A stretch of 37,241 nucleotides of DNA from the NCBI GenBank assembly GCA_030652345.1, contig JAUSAU010000070.1:1-37241 (forward strand). The letters run 5' to 3'. Position numbers and translations under genes: made by a program. This stretch comes from Coriobacteriia bacterium. Its GTDB lineage: Bacteria > Actinomycetota > Coriobacteriia > Anaerosomatales > PALSA-660. Under the pieces are notes generated by a model. It saw nothing but the letters and a program-made list of their open reading frames with translations, had not been told where the DNA came from and searched no databases. Positions 24,473-33,291 of this stretch are shown here, one piece after another; position 1 is the first letter of the stretch; each line of letters opens with the position of its first letter.

Positions 24473-26851
24473 TCACTCGCGCACGGGGTGCTGGCCGAAC
24501 TGCTCGCGCAGGGCGGAAAGCACCCGGCCGGTCCAGTCGGGATCCCGCTCCGACTCGATGCGGAACCGAAGCGCGTCCTCGATCACGCGCGCGTGGATCC
24601 CCTGCTCGCGCGCGGCCGCGATGGTCCATGCGCCCTCGCCCGTGTGGCCGACGCTGCCGGACACACCCTCGAGATCCTCGCCGTGGAGCCGGAACGCGCC
24701 TTCGAGCCACCCGACGAGCCGGGACTCGATCACGCTGCCCCGGTTGTAGATCGCCGTGACATCGGTGAGGTCGAGATGGTAGTCGGAACCGCGCAGGATC
24801 GTCAGGCCTTCGGCGATGGCCTGCATCATGCCGTACTCGATGCCGTTGTGGACCATCTTCACGAAGTGCCCGGCGCCGGCTCCCTCGAAGTGGCGGAAGC
24901 CGCCCTCGATGGAGATATCCGCATAGAGGGGCCGCAGTCGCGCGAACTCCTCGCGGCTGCCGCCGATCATCAGGCACGCCCCGCGGCGCGCCCCCGCAGG
25001 ACCACCCGAGGTGCCGACATCCACGAACGCGATGCCGTGCTCCGCCAGCCGGGCGGCACGCGATGCCGCGTCCTTGTACAGCGAGTTACCTCCGTCGATG
25101 ACCGTGTCGCCCGCCTCGAGCAGCTCGGCGAGGCCTCCGGAGCCGAAGAGCACCTCGTCGACCGGCGCGCCCGCGGGCACCATCAGCCACACGACGCGCG
25201 GCGCTTCGAGCGCATCCACAAGTTCGGCGAGTGCATACGAGGCGACCAACCCGTCGGGCTCCATCGTCATCGTCACGCCGGCGGTCCGGTTGTAGCCCAC
25301 CGTGCGCCAGCCGTGCTCCATGAGGTTGCGCGCGAGGCCGGCGCCCATCTTGCCCAGACCCACGACGCCGATCTCACGCCGAAGCGGGTCGGCGTGCGGC
25401 AGGATGCGGCCCACATGCGCCGCCTGCGTCACCACCTCGTCGGTGTCCGGCGCGTAGCGCTCGAGCGCCACGAGCCCGTCGTTCCAACCGTCCACGATGG
25501 GATCGATGAACTCCCACATCGCGCGGACCTCGCGCGTCGAGACGAAGAGCGTCTGGTCGCCGTTGACCGCATCGAGCAGCAGCTTCGCGTACTCCTCGAC
25601 GTACTGCGTCTTCTCCTCCTTCTCGTAGAGGAAGAAGTTGAAGTCGCGTTCTTCGAGCCGGGACTCGAAGCCCGGCTTCTTGGTCCAGAACGCGATGGAG
25701 ATCGACTCGACCGGCTCCAACTGGAACTCGACACGGTTCTCGACGTTGTCGAGGCCGTCGCAGAGGCACGGCGCGGGGTGTCTGAACGACGTCACGATCT
25801 TCTTGCGGACCGTCGCGAGGCGTTTGCCGCCCTGCATCACGACCGGGACGCCCCGCCAGTCGGGAGAGTCGAGCTGGGTGACCACCTTGAAGAACGTCTC
25901 GGTCTGCGAGTCGGGGGCGACGCCCGGGATGGCGCGATAGCCGTCGTACTGGGCGCGGAATGTCGCGCGGCGGACATCATCGGGCGACATCGGCGCGAGC
26001 GAGCGCAGCGCCGCGACACGCTGAGCGCGGATGGAGTCGGCATCCATGCTCGACGGCTGCGCCATCGTGATGAGCGCGAGCATCTGCAGGAGATGGTTCT
26101 GACCCACGTCACGCAGCGCGCCCACGCCATCGTAGAACGCACCCCGGCTCTCGGCGCCGAGCGTCTCGAGCAGGTCGATCTCGATACGGTCGATCGCGCG
26201 GTTGTCCCACGACGGCTCGAGCAGGTTGTTCGAGAAGCGGAAGGACATGATGCCCTGGAGCATCTCCTTGGCGAGGTAGTGGTCGATCCGGTAGATCTGG
26301 TGCTCCTCGAACAGGGTGCCGAGCAGTTCGTCGAGCTCACGTGCCGTGGCGGTGTCCTTGCCGAACGGCTTCTCCACGATGATGCGCGTCCAGCCGCCCG
26401 TCGCGCCCTCGCCGCACGTGGCCGTCAGCCCCGATGCAGCGAGGTGCTCGAAGATCGTCCGGTAGAACTGTGGCGGCACCGCGAGGTAGAAGAGCTTGTT
26501 CGCGCAGCACTGCCACGCGTCGTCGATGGCGTTGAGGTCGTCCACGAGCCGCCCGTACGCCTCGGTGTCGTCGAACTCGCCCCGCGAGTAGCTGAACGCG
26601 CCCGCCCAGGCGTGGACGTCGTCCTCATCCACCGGTGTGCCGTGATGCGCCCGGACCGTCGTGCACAGACTGTCCCGGAACTCGTCGTCAGGAATCTCGC
26701 GCCGTGCGAATCCGACGACGCGGAAGCGCTCGGGCAGACGGCGCTTCTCGTGGAGGTGATAGAGCGCCGGCGCGATCTTGCGCTCCATCAGGTCGCCGGT
26801 CGCGCCGAAGACGACGAGTACGGTGGGTGTGTCGGAGATCGTCGTGGGCAT
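24473..26851 (-). CDS. Glucose-6-phosphate dehydrogenase / 6-phosphogluconate dehydrogenase fusion
   Basis: This one continuous 792-residue frame joins both oxidative pentose-phosphate dehydrogenases. Residues about 1-490 are glucose-6-phosphate dehydrogenase: GATGDLMERKIAPALYHL (nucleotide binding), IIVEKPFGKD, and the active-site RIDHYLAKEMLQ at about 187, where the usual Gly of RIDHYLGKE is Ala. Residues about 491-792 are a short (about 300-residue) 6-phosphogluconate dehydrogenase: IGVVGLGKMGAGLARNL, GGNSLYKD, VDVGTSGGPAGARRGACLMI and KMVHNGIEYGMMQAIAEG. The lactonase that links the two reactions is not in the chain or in the window. The start is ATG 26851, with a weak GGAAG upstream; an upstream extension is not coding. 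Confidence 0.92.
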   Translation of the reverse strand: MPTTISDTPTVLVVFGATGDLMERKIAPALYHLHEKRRLPERFRVVGFARREIPDDEFRDSLCTTVRAHHGTPVDEDDVHAWAGAFSYSRGEFDDTEAYGRLVDDLNAIDDAWQCCANKLFYLAVPPQFYRTIFEHLAASGLTATCGEGATGGWTRIIVEKPFGKDTATARELDELLGTLFEEHQIYRIDHYLAKEMLQGIMSFRFSNNLLEPSWDNRAIDRIEIDLLETLGAESRGAFYDGVGALRDVGQNHLLQMLALITMAQPSSMDADSIRAQRVAALRSLAPMSPDDVRRATFRAQYDGYRAIPGVAPDSQTETFFKVVTQLDSPDWRGVPVVMQGGKRLATVRKKIVTSFRHPAPCLCDGLDNVENRVEFQLEPVESISIAFWTKKPGFESRLEERDFNFFLYEKEEKTQYVEEYAKLLLDAVNGDQTLFVSTREVRAMWEFIDPIVDGWNDGLVALERYAPDTDEVVTQAAHVGRILPHADPLRREIGVVGLGKMGAGLARNLMEHGWRTVGYNRTAGVTMTMEPDGLVASYALAELVDALEAPRVVWLMVPAGAPVDEVLFGSGGLAELLEAGDTVIDGGNSLYKDAASRAARLAEHGIAFVDVGTSGGPAGARRGACLMIGGSREEFARLRPLYADISIEGGFRHFEGAGAGHFVKMVHNGIEYGMMQAIAEGLTILRGSDYHLDLTDVTAIYNRGSVIESRLVGWLEGAFRLHGEDLEGVSGSVGHTGEGAWTIAAAREQGIHARVIEDALRFRIESERDPDWTGRVLSALREQFGQHPVRE

Positions 26852-26964
26852 CGTGGGGTGCTTCCGTCGGCGCGGGATGGCCGGATCGCGGCGGATGCAC
26901 CCGTTGAGCGCGTGCCGCCCGGCCGTTCGCCATGGTATGTACCCCGCGTGCGATGTCACGGCGG

Positions 26965-26994
26965 TTCGGACGGCCGAGCGGCGTGCGCTATCCT
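26965..26994 (+). promoter_or_regulatory. Promoter of the amidohydrolase gene
   Basis: TTCGGA (26965-26970), an 18-nt spacer and TATCCT (26989-26994) end 6 bases before ATG 27001. There is no ribosome-binding site, so a leaderless mRNA is likely. Confidence 0.45.
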
Positions 26995-27000
26995 CCCTGC

Positions 27001-27789
27001 ATGCGCATCGTCGACATCCATACTCACGCGTGGCCCGACTCGCTCGCTGAGTTCGCGATCTCGGCCGTCGGCGGCCAGGGGCACATCGGGGCCCACTACG
27101 ACGGGACCGTCGCGGGGCTCACCTCGGCGATGCGCCGTGCCGGGATCGACGTCTCGGTCGTCCAGCCGGTCGCGACCAAACCGGCCCAGGTCGCCACGAT
27201 CAACGACTGGGTCGCGACGGTTGCGTCCGAGCGTGTGATCCCGTTCGGCGCGATGCACCCGGACTTCGAGGACCCCGCAGCAGAGATCGCGCGGATGAAG
27301 GCGCTGGGCCTGCGAGGGTTCAAGATGCACCCGGAGTATCAGTCGTTCGTGCCGACGGAGGACCGCATGCGGCCGATCTACGACGCCGCGGTCGAGTGCG
27401 GGATGGTCCTGTTCTTCCACTCCGGCGGGGATGTGGCGTTCGACACAGTCCGCGGCACGCCCGAGGTCTTCTGCGAGGTGCTCGACGACTGGCCGGACCT
27501 GACCGCGGTCCTCGCGCACATGGGCGGCTTCCGGCAGTGGCACGCGGTCACCGGCCGGCTCGCGGGCCGCGACGTGTGGTTCGACACCGCCTACACGCTC
27601 GGTCATCTGCCCGACGACGAGTTCGTGGCGCTGGCGCGCGAACACGGCTGCGACCGCGTGCTGTTCGGGACCGACGGCCCGTGGACGGACGCTGTGGCCC
27701 AGCTCGAGCATCTGCGGCGGCTGCCGTTCAGCGAGTGCGAGCTCGCGGGGATCCTGGGCGCGAACGCCGAGCGGCTGCTGGAACTCTAG
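27001..27789 (+). CDS. Amidohydrolase-family metal-dependent hydrolase
   Basis: This 262-residue cytoplasmic TIM-barrel enzyme is of the amidohydrolase-2 group (decarboxylase/hydrolase relatives). It has the metal-binding HTH in MRIVDIHTHAWPDS (residues 6-8) after the first strand, GFKMHPEYQSF with a further His at about 111, FFHSGGD at about 139-145, AHMGG at about 176-180 and the late Asp in LFGTDGPW. Members hydrolyse or decarboxylate small aromatic or cyclic acids; the substrate is not visible here. It stands alone between the fusion gene and serS and appears to be leaderless. Confidence 0.82.
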   Translation: MRIVDIHTHAWPDSLAEFAISAVGGQGHIGAHYDGTVAGLTSAMRRAGIDVSVVQPVATKPAQVATINDWVATVASERVIPFGAMHPDFEDPAAEIARMKALGLRGFKMHPEYQSFVPTEDRMRPIYDAAVECGMVLFFHSGGDVAFDTVRGTPEVFCEVLDDWPDLTAVLAHMGGFRQWHAVTGRLAGRDVWFDTAYTLGHLPDDEFVALAREHGCDRVLFGTDGPWTDAVAQLEHLRRLPFSECELAGILGANAERLLEL

Positions 27790-27807
27790 CCGACACGCTC
27801 CGTCAGG

Positions 27808-27845
27808 CCGATGTCACCCGCGCGCCTCTGCGGCGATGACATCGG
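27808..27845. repeat. 9-bp inverted repeat at the serS 3' end
   Basis: CCGATGTCA (27808-27816) and TGACATCGG (27837-27845) pair perfectly across 20 bases, with inner CGC/GCG able to extend the stem. It overlaps the last codons of serS and lies 18 bases after the amidohydrolase stop. It may end one or both convergent transcripts. Confidence 0.4.
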
Positions 27846-29103
27846 TGCCCATGTAGCCACGCAGCACCTCGGGAACGGTGATGGTGCCGTCCGCGTTCTG
27901 GTAGTTCTCGATGATGGCGGCGACGGTGCGGCCGACCGCGAGGCCGGAACCGTTGAGCGTGTGCACGAAGCGCGAGCCCTTGAACGACGCCGGGTCGCGG
28001 TACTTGATCGAGGCGCGCCGCGCCTGGAAGTCCCAGCAGTTCGAGCAGGACGAGATCTCCTTGTAGCCGGCGTAGCTCGGCATGTAGACCTCGATGTCGT
28101 AGGTCTTCGCCGCGCCGAATCCCATGTCGCCGGTGCACAGCGTGATGACGCGGTACGGCAACCCGAGCAGCTCGAGCACGTGCGTCGCGTCGGTCAGCAT
28201 GCCCTCGAGCGCGTCCATCGACTCCTCGGGCTTCGCGAACTTCACGAGCTCGACCTTGTCGAACTGGTGGACGCGGATCATGCCGCGGGTGTCGCGGCCC
28301 GCAGCCCCGGCCTCCTCGCGGAAGCACGGCGTGAACGCGGTGTAGTGCAGCGGGAGGTCGCTCGCCTCGAGGACCTCGTCGCGATGGATGTTGGTGAGCA
28401 CGACCTCGGCGGTCGGGATGAGGTAGAGCCCCTCGCCCGCCGTCTTGAACAGGTCCTCCTCGAACTTCGGGAGCTGCCCGGTGCCGGTGAGCGTCTCGGC
28501 GTTGGCGAGGATCGGCGGCCACCATTCCTTGTAGCCGCGCGCGGTGTGCGTATCGAGGAAGAAGTTGATCACCGCGCGCTCGAGGCGCGCGCCGAGCCCG
28601 CCCATGAGCACGAACCGCGACTTCGCGAGCTTCACGGCGCGCTCGAAGTCGATGATGCCGAGCGCGGGACCGAGGTCCCAGTGCGCCTGCGCCTCGAAGC
28701 CGAACTCGCGCGGCGTGCCCCAGCGGCGCACCTCGACGTTGTCGTCCTCACTGCGGCCGACCGGCACCGAGGCGTCCGGCAGGTTGGGGGCGGTCATGAG
28801 CATGTCGCGGACGTCCGCATCCACCTGGTCGAGCACGGCGGCGTCGGCGGCGAGTTCGTCGTTGACCGTGCGGACCTCGGCCTTGAGACCCTCCGCCTCA
28901 TCGCGCTTGCCGGCCTTCATCAGCTCACCGACCTGCTTGGACAGGTCGTTGCGGCGCGCCTGGCGCGCCTCGGCCTTCGCGATGAGCGCGCGGCGCTCCT
29001 CGTCGAGCGCGAGATAGGCGTCCACACTCCACGAGGAGCCGCGGTTCACCATCGCCGTGCGGACGGCCTCCGCGTTCTCGCGGGCGAAGCGTGCGTCGAG
29101 CAT
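27814..29103 (-). CDS. serS: Seryl-tRNA synthetase
   Basis: This 429-residue enzyme matches the usual length of bacterial SerRS and charges tRNA-Ser, and tRNA-Sec where present, with serine. The N-terminal antiparallel coiled-coil that holds the tRNA long variable arm spans about 1-110 ([20 protein letters not shown]). The class II core follows: motif 2 [20 protein letters not shown] (about 276-295), [28 protein letters not shown], and motif 3 [23 protein letters not shown] 29103 has GAGGGAG six bases upstream. A -10 TATACT (29147-29142) lies close, and the short leader leaves no room for a T-box. Three tRNA-Ser genes are in the window. Confidence 0.95.
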   Translation of the reverse strand: MLDARFARENAEAVRTAMVNRGSSWSVDAYLALDEERRALIAKAEARQARRNDLSKQVGELMKAGKRDEAEGLKAEVRTVNDELAADAAVLDQVDADVRDMLMTAPNLPDASVPVGRSEDDNVEVRRWGTPREFGFEAQAHWDLGPALGIIDFERAVKLAKSRFVLMGGLGARLERAVINFFLDTHTARGYKEWWPPILANAETLTGTGQLPKFEEDLFKTAGEGLYLIPTAEVVLTNIHRDEVLEASDLPLHYTAFTPCFREEAGAAGRDTRGMIRVHQFDKVELVKFAKPEESMDALEGMLTDATHVLELLGLPYRVITLCTGDMGFGAAKTYDIEVYMPSYAGYKEISSCSNCWDFQARRASIKYRDPASFKGSRFVHTLNGSGLAVGRTVAAIIENYQNADGTITVPEVLRGYMGTDVIAAEARG

Positions 29104-29175
29104 GGGAGTCTCCCTCGCGGTGCGCGGAACGGTATGCGGGGAGTATACCGCTCGCGCCCGGGGTACCTTCGTCTC

Positions 29176-31872
29176 GTGAGCACAGAAAGCCCCGACACAC
29201 ACCTCGGACATGCAGATGCGGATCGCGGTGACGCGAACTACCGCACGCTGTTCGACGCGCTGCCCGTCCCCGTTGTGATCGCGCACGCCTCCGACGGCAC
29301 CATCCTGTACGCGAACGCCGCCGAGCTCGAGTACGCCGAAGCAGCGAGCATGGACGAGGTGCTCGGCCGCATGATCTTCGAGTTCATCGATCCGGGAGAT
29401 CTCGAGAAGGCCGGCCGCAACACGGCGGCCGTCTTCAAGGGGGAGCCGATCACCGGCGACGCGCGGTACAACACGTTCACGCTCACAGGTGCTCCGCGCC
29501 AGACCGACATCTACTCCATCCCGACGCGCTTCGAGGGCCAGGAAGCGATCTTCTCCATCCTGGTCGACGCGACGGGCCAGACGGAGGAACGCCGTGCCCG
29601 GGAGTCGGCCGAGGCCAGCTACCGCGCGATGGTGGAGACGTCTCCCGACGGCGTGATCGTCCATGTCGACGGTCACCTCGTCTACCTCAACCCCGCGGCA
29701 CTGCGCATGTTCGGCTTCGCGCGCCTCGAAGATGCCATCGGACTCCACCACACCGAACTGGTCGCGCCCGATTCTGTGGAATCCACCGTGGAGCGCGTCC
29801 GCAACCTGCTCGCGGGCGGCCGTGCGTCCGAGGCCCTGACCCGCGTCCTCTTGCGGCAGGACGGATCGACGTTCCTCGGCGAAGCGACCGCGATCGCGCT
29901 GGACTTCGAGGGTCGCCCCGCAGTGCAGGTGCTCATCCGGGACGTGAGCGAGCAGGATGCGAACCGGCGCGCGCTTGCCGACGCGGAGGCCCGCTACCGG
30001 GCCATCGTCGAACTGATGCCGGATGCGCTCGTGATCGCGATCGAGGGCCGGGTCGCCTACCTCAACGAGCGGACCCTGGACCTTCTCGGGTACGAGCGCG
30101 CCGAGGACATGCTGGGCCGCCCCTATGAGGACTTCATCTCAGCCGACGATCGGGTACCGGCCGCGGGGCGTGTCGACGAGGCGCTCACGAAGGGCGGCCC
30201 ATTGCCGCCCGCCCTCCGAACCGTCGTGCGCAGCGACGGCTCGACCTTTCCCGCGGAAGTCGTCGCGGTGCGCGTCGAGTTCGACGGCAGACCCGGCGTC
30301 CAGGTACTCCTGCGCGACGTGACAGACCGCCTCGCGCAGCTCGGCGCGTTGCGCGAGGCGGAGGAGCGCTATCGCGCACTCGTGGAGATGTCGCCCGATG
30401 CGATCCTCGTCCACACGGGCGGCACGATCGTCTATCTCAATCCGACCGGGCTCAGATTGGTCGGCGCGTCCTCTCCGGACGAGGTCATCGGGCGATCGGT
30501 CATGGACTTCGTCGACCCCGTCTCGGCGGCGAGTGTCGCCGGCAGGCTCACCGCGATGGCGGAGGGGCAGGTCTTCGTCGAACCGCTCATCGAGGCGTTG
30601 CGGATGCTCGATGGGAGACCGATCCTGGCGGAGGTCAGCGCGAGGCCGCTGGAGTTCTCCGGTGTGCCATCGATACTCGTCATCGCGCGCGACGTCAGCG
30701 AACGCGAGGCCGAACGCACGGCGCGACGCGACGCCGAGTCGAGAGCGAATGCGATCGTCGATTCCATCCCGATCGGGATGCACTTCTACCGGCTCGAAGA
30801 TGACGACACCCTGCGCTTCGAGGGAGCCAATGCTGCGGCGGACGCGATCCTCGGCGTCGATCACTCCGGGCTTGTGGGCCTGCCGATCGAGCAGGCGTTC
30901 CCGATGCACGCCAGCACGGATATGCCCGATGTCTATCGCGCCGTCGTGCGAACCGGCGAGCTCTATCACAACGAGGACGTGTACTACGCGGACGGACGCA
31001 TCGACTCGTCCTTCGACGTGCACGCGTTCAGGACGGGCCCGTCCGAGATGGTGGCCACCTTCGTAGACATCACGGACCGCGCCCGCGCCGAAGCCGAACT
31101 CGCCGCCTATCGCGGCCACCTCGAGGGCCTCGTAGAAGACCGCACACACGAACTGACCGAGGCGAACCGCGAGCTTCTCGAAGCGACAAGGGCGAAGTCG
31201 GCGTTCTTGGCCAGCATGAGCCATGAGCTGCGCACGCCGCTCAACTCGATCATCGGCTTCTCGGGTGTCCTCGCCCAAGGCATCGCCGGGCCGCTCAACG
31301 AGGAACAGGAGCGCCAGCTCCAGATGATCAACCGCTCGGGCAGACAACTGCTGTCCCTGGTCGGCGACGTCCTCGACCTCGCCAAGATCGAAGCGGGGCG
31401 CGTCGACCTGGCGATGGATGAGTTCGAGGTGACGCGCTTCGTGAGGACGATCGCCGACACGGTGCGCCCGATGGCCGCGGAGAGGAACCTCGAGTTGCAC
31501 GTCTACCTCAGCCAGGCACCCGAGCGGATGGTGGGCGACCGCGAGAAGATCGAACAGGTCCTGCTCAACCTGCTGTCCAACGCCATCAAGTACACCGATG
31601 AGGGATACGTCAGCATCACGGTGGCCACCCGGCCTGACGGCTCGGTCTCCTTCGTGGTCCGCGACAGCGGCATCGGGATCGCCCGCGAGGACCACGACCG
31701 GGTGTTCGAGGAGTTCCGGCAGGTCACCCCGGCGGGCACCGCGAAGAATCCGGGAACCGGACTCGGACTCTCCATCGCCCGCCACCTCGCCGCCCTGATG
31801 GGCGGAGTCATCGAACTCAAGAGCGAACCCGGGGTCGGGTCCGCGTTCAGCCTTGTGATCCCCAACGGCTGA
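29176..31872 (+). CDS. Multi-PAS sensor histidine kinase, no membrane segment
   Basis: This protein of about 898 residues has five consecutive PAS domains at roughly 17-140, 150-270, 275-395, 398-520 and 525-640. Each opens with a YRA/TLF-type helix and an xxLNPAAL/ANAAEL core (for example [20 protein letters not shown]). A short coiled helix leads to HisKA with the phospho-acceptor [10 protein letters not shown] (His about 683) and an HATPase domain with [32 protein letters not shown] and [18 protein letters not shown]. It has no transmembrane segment, so it senses something in the cytoplasm. No response regulator is adjacent, so it is an orphan kinase. I use GTG 29176, as no better start precedes the first PAS. 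Confidence 0.88.
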   Translation: MSTESPDTHLGHADADRGDANYRTLFDALPVPVVIAHASDGTILYANAAELEYAEAASMDEVLGRMIFEFIDPGDLEKAGRNTAAVFKGEPITGDARYNTFTLTGAPRQTDIYSIPTRFEGQEAIFSILVDATGQTEERRARESAEASYRAMVETSPDGVIVHVDGHLVYLNPAALRMFGFARLEDAIGLHHTELVAPDSVESTVERVRNLLAGGRASEALTRVLLRQDGSTFLGEATAIALDFEGRPAVQVLIRDVSEQDANRRALADAEARYRAIVELMPDALVIAIEGRVAYLNERTLDLLGYERAEDMLGRPYEDFISADDRVPAAGRVDEALTKGGPLPPALRTVVRSDGSTFPAEVVAVRVEFDGRPGVQVLLRDVTDRLAQLGALREAEERYRALVEMSPDAILVHTGGTIVYLNPTGLRLVGASSPDEVIGRSVMDFVDPVSAASVAGRLTAMAEGQVFVEPLIEALRMLDGRPILAEVSARPLEFSGVPSILVIARDVSEREAERTARRDAESRANAIVDSIPIGMHFYRLEDDDTLRFEGANAAADAILGVDHSGLVGLPIEQAFPMHASTDMPDVYRAVVRTGELYHNEDVYYADGRIDSSFDVHAFRTGPSEMVATFVDITDRARAEAELAAYRGHLEGLVEDRTHELTEANRELLEATRAKSAFLASMSHELRTPLNSIIGFSGVLAQGIAGPLNEEQERQLQMINRSGRQLLSLVGDVLDLAKIEAGRVDLAMDEFEVTRFVRTIADTVRPMAAERNLELHVYLSQAPERMVGDREKIEQVLLNLLSNAIKYTDEGYVSITVATRPDGSVSFVVRDSGIGIAREDHDRVFEEFRQVTPAGTAKNPGTGLGLSIARHLAALMGGVIELKSEPGVGSAFSLVIPNG

Positions 31873-31952
31873 CGCGCGAGCGGCCGAGGGCCGCGATGCT
31901 ATCGTTGGTTGTGACTCGATCGCGGCCGCTTCGACGACTATTCGGAGGCCCC

Positions 31953-32489
31953 ATGCCGATCCACCTGGTGCGCGGAGACATCACCCGGTTCGCGGCAGAC
32001 GCCATCGTCAACGCCGCGAACCCCGAACTGCTCCCCGGGGGCGGCGTGTCGGGCGCGATCCACCACGCCGCCGGCCCCGCCCTGGCTCAGGAATGCGTCC
32101 TCGTGTCACGGTGGCACGGGCTCGTATCCGCGGGTGAGGCCGTCGCGACCGGAGCGGGGAACCTGGCGGGTGCACGTCGCGTCATCCACGCCGTCGGACC
32201 GGTCTGGCGCGGGGGGACGATGAACGAGCCGGAGCTGCTCGCCGACGCCTACCGCTCGGCGATCGAGGCCGCCGACGAGTTGGAGCTGGCGTCGATCGCC
32301 TTCCCGTCGATCTCGACCGGCGTCTACGGCTATCCCGTCGACCTCGCGGCGCCCGTGGCCCTGCGGTCCGTGGCGGTCTCCCTCGAGCGCGCGACACACG
32401 TGCACGACGCGACCTTCGTGCTCTACGACGAGGCGACGTTCGAGGCGTTCCGGCGCGCCGACGCCGCGCGGAGCAGGGAGCTACACTGA
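31953..32489 (+). CDS. Macro-domain protein (ADP-ribose deacetylase type)
   Basis: This 178-residue protein consists of a single macro domain: MPIHLVRGDITRFAADAIVN, NAANPELLPGGGVSGAIHHA at about 27-46, then VIHAVGPVWRGG and FPSISTGVYGYPVDLAAPVA. These are the ADP-ribose-binding loops of the YmdB/MacroD group, which remove acetyl from O-acetyl-ADP-ribose or ADP-ribose from proteins. Asn and Asp residues of the catalytic loop (NAAN) are present. The ATG has CGGAGG four bases upstream. It is the first of three closely spaced genes with the unknown CxxC protein and phosphoglycerate mutase. Confidence 0.88.
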   Translation: MPIHLVRGDITRFAADAIVNAANPELLPGGGVSGAIHHAAGPALAQECVLVSRWHGLVSAGEAVATGAGNLAGARRVIHAVGPVWRGGTMNEPELLADAYRSAIEAADELELASIAFPSISTGVYGYPVDLAAPVALRSVAVSLERATHVHDATFVLYDEATFEAFRRADAARSRELH

Positions 32490-32493
32490 GGCC

Positions 32494-33291
32494 ATGTTCA
32501 TCCCAGCCGAACACACCGGGCGCATCACGGCCGGCATCGGAGCGTACGACGGCCCCCTCGCGATCGCTGAGATCGCGGGGCGCGACAGCGTGGCAGCCGC
32601 CGTGGCCGCGGTGCGCGAGCGCGGATTCGCCACCCTCCTGCCCGTGTCCGTGGCGACGTCCACCGAGTTCGGCGACGAGTCCGCCCCCGAGCGTGCGGCC
32701 GAGCACCTGCGCGACCTGCTCGAGGGCACCGCACATGTCCTGCCCCACGTGCGCCTCGGCGCGCCGCGCCTGTGGGCGGCCCTCAATGGCCGCTTCGCCG
32801 GCGTCGTCGCCGACCGCTTCGGGCTCTTCTCCCCGTGCCTCGCATGCCACCTGTCACTCCATCTCGCTCGCGTGCCGCTCGCGCGTGCACTCGGAGGGGT
32901 CGCCGTGATCTCCGGTGAGCGCGACACGCACGACGGCCGCCTCAAACTCTCACAGACGACGCAGGGCATCGATGCCTCCGCGCGCGTGCTCGCGCGTGGC
33001 GGCGTGGAGCTGCTCGAACCGATCAGGCACATCCGCGATGCCGCCCGCATCGAGGCGCTCGTCGGCCCCTCGTGGACCGCTGACGGTCGCCAGCTGTGCT
33101 GCGTGCACTCGGGCAACTACCTCGATCTCGACGGCCAGCCCAGCTACGACGAACTCGCCTACATGCGCTATCTGCACGCCTTCCTAGAACCTGCCGGCTC
33201 AGCCATCATCGACGCCTGGATCGCCGGCGCCGCCGAGCCGGACTACGAGGAGATCGTCGGCGGCGTGCTCGACGGGCCGGGAGCGGCCTGA
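32494..33291 (+). CDS. Unknown CxxC protein with a possible PP-loop
   Basis: This 265-residue cytoplasmic protein has near its start IAEIAGRDSVAAAVAAVRER (residues 24-43), whose GRDSVAA could be a degenerate PP-loop (SGGxDS-type) ATP site. Later features are CLAC at 115-118, ISGERDTHDGRLKLSQT at 139-155 and CCVHSGNY at 202-209, which may form a metal site. QueC- and thiolation-type enzymes combine a PP-loop with Cys zinc sites, so a nucleotide-modifying role is possible, but I do not recognise the family. It starts 4 bases after the macro gene, and its TGA overlaps the next ATG (TGATG). A -10-like TACACT (32482-32487) ends 6 bases before the ATG. Confidence 0.5.
   Translation: MFIPAEHTGRITAGIGAYDGPLAIAEIAGRDSVAAAVAAVRERGFATLLPVSVATSTEFGDESAPERAAEHLRDLLEGTAHVLPHVRLGAPRLWAALNGRFAGVVADRFGLFSPCLACHLSLHLARVPLARALGGVAVISGERDTHDGRLKLSQTTQGIDASARVLARGGVELLEPIRHIRDAARIEALVGPSWTADGRQLCCVHSGNYLDLDGQPSYDELAYMRYLHAFLEPAGSAIIDAWIAGAAEPDYEEIVGGVLDGPGAA

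Noticed and set aside
29104..29175. Possible T-box leader before serS
   Set aside because: The TATACT box leaves about 30 bases of leader, too short for a T-box, and no T-box core sequence is present.
27811..31872. A 1353-codon open frame on the plus strand running through the serS locus into the histidine kinase
   Set aside because: The first 455 codons are the antisense of serS and have no domain character. Only the part from GTG 29176 is coding.
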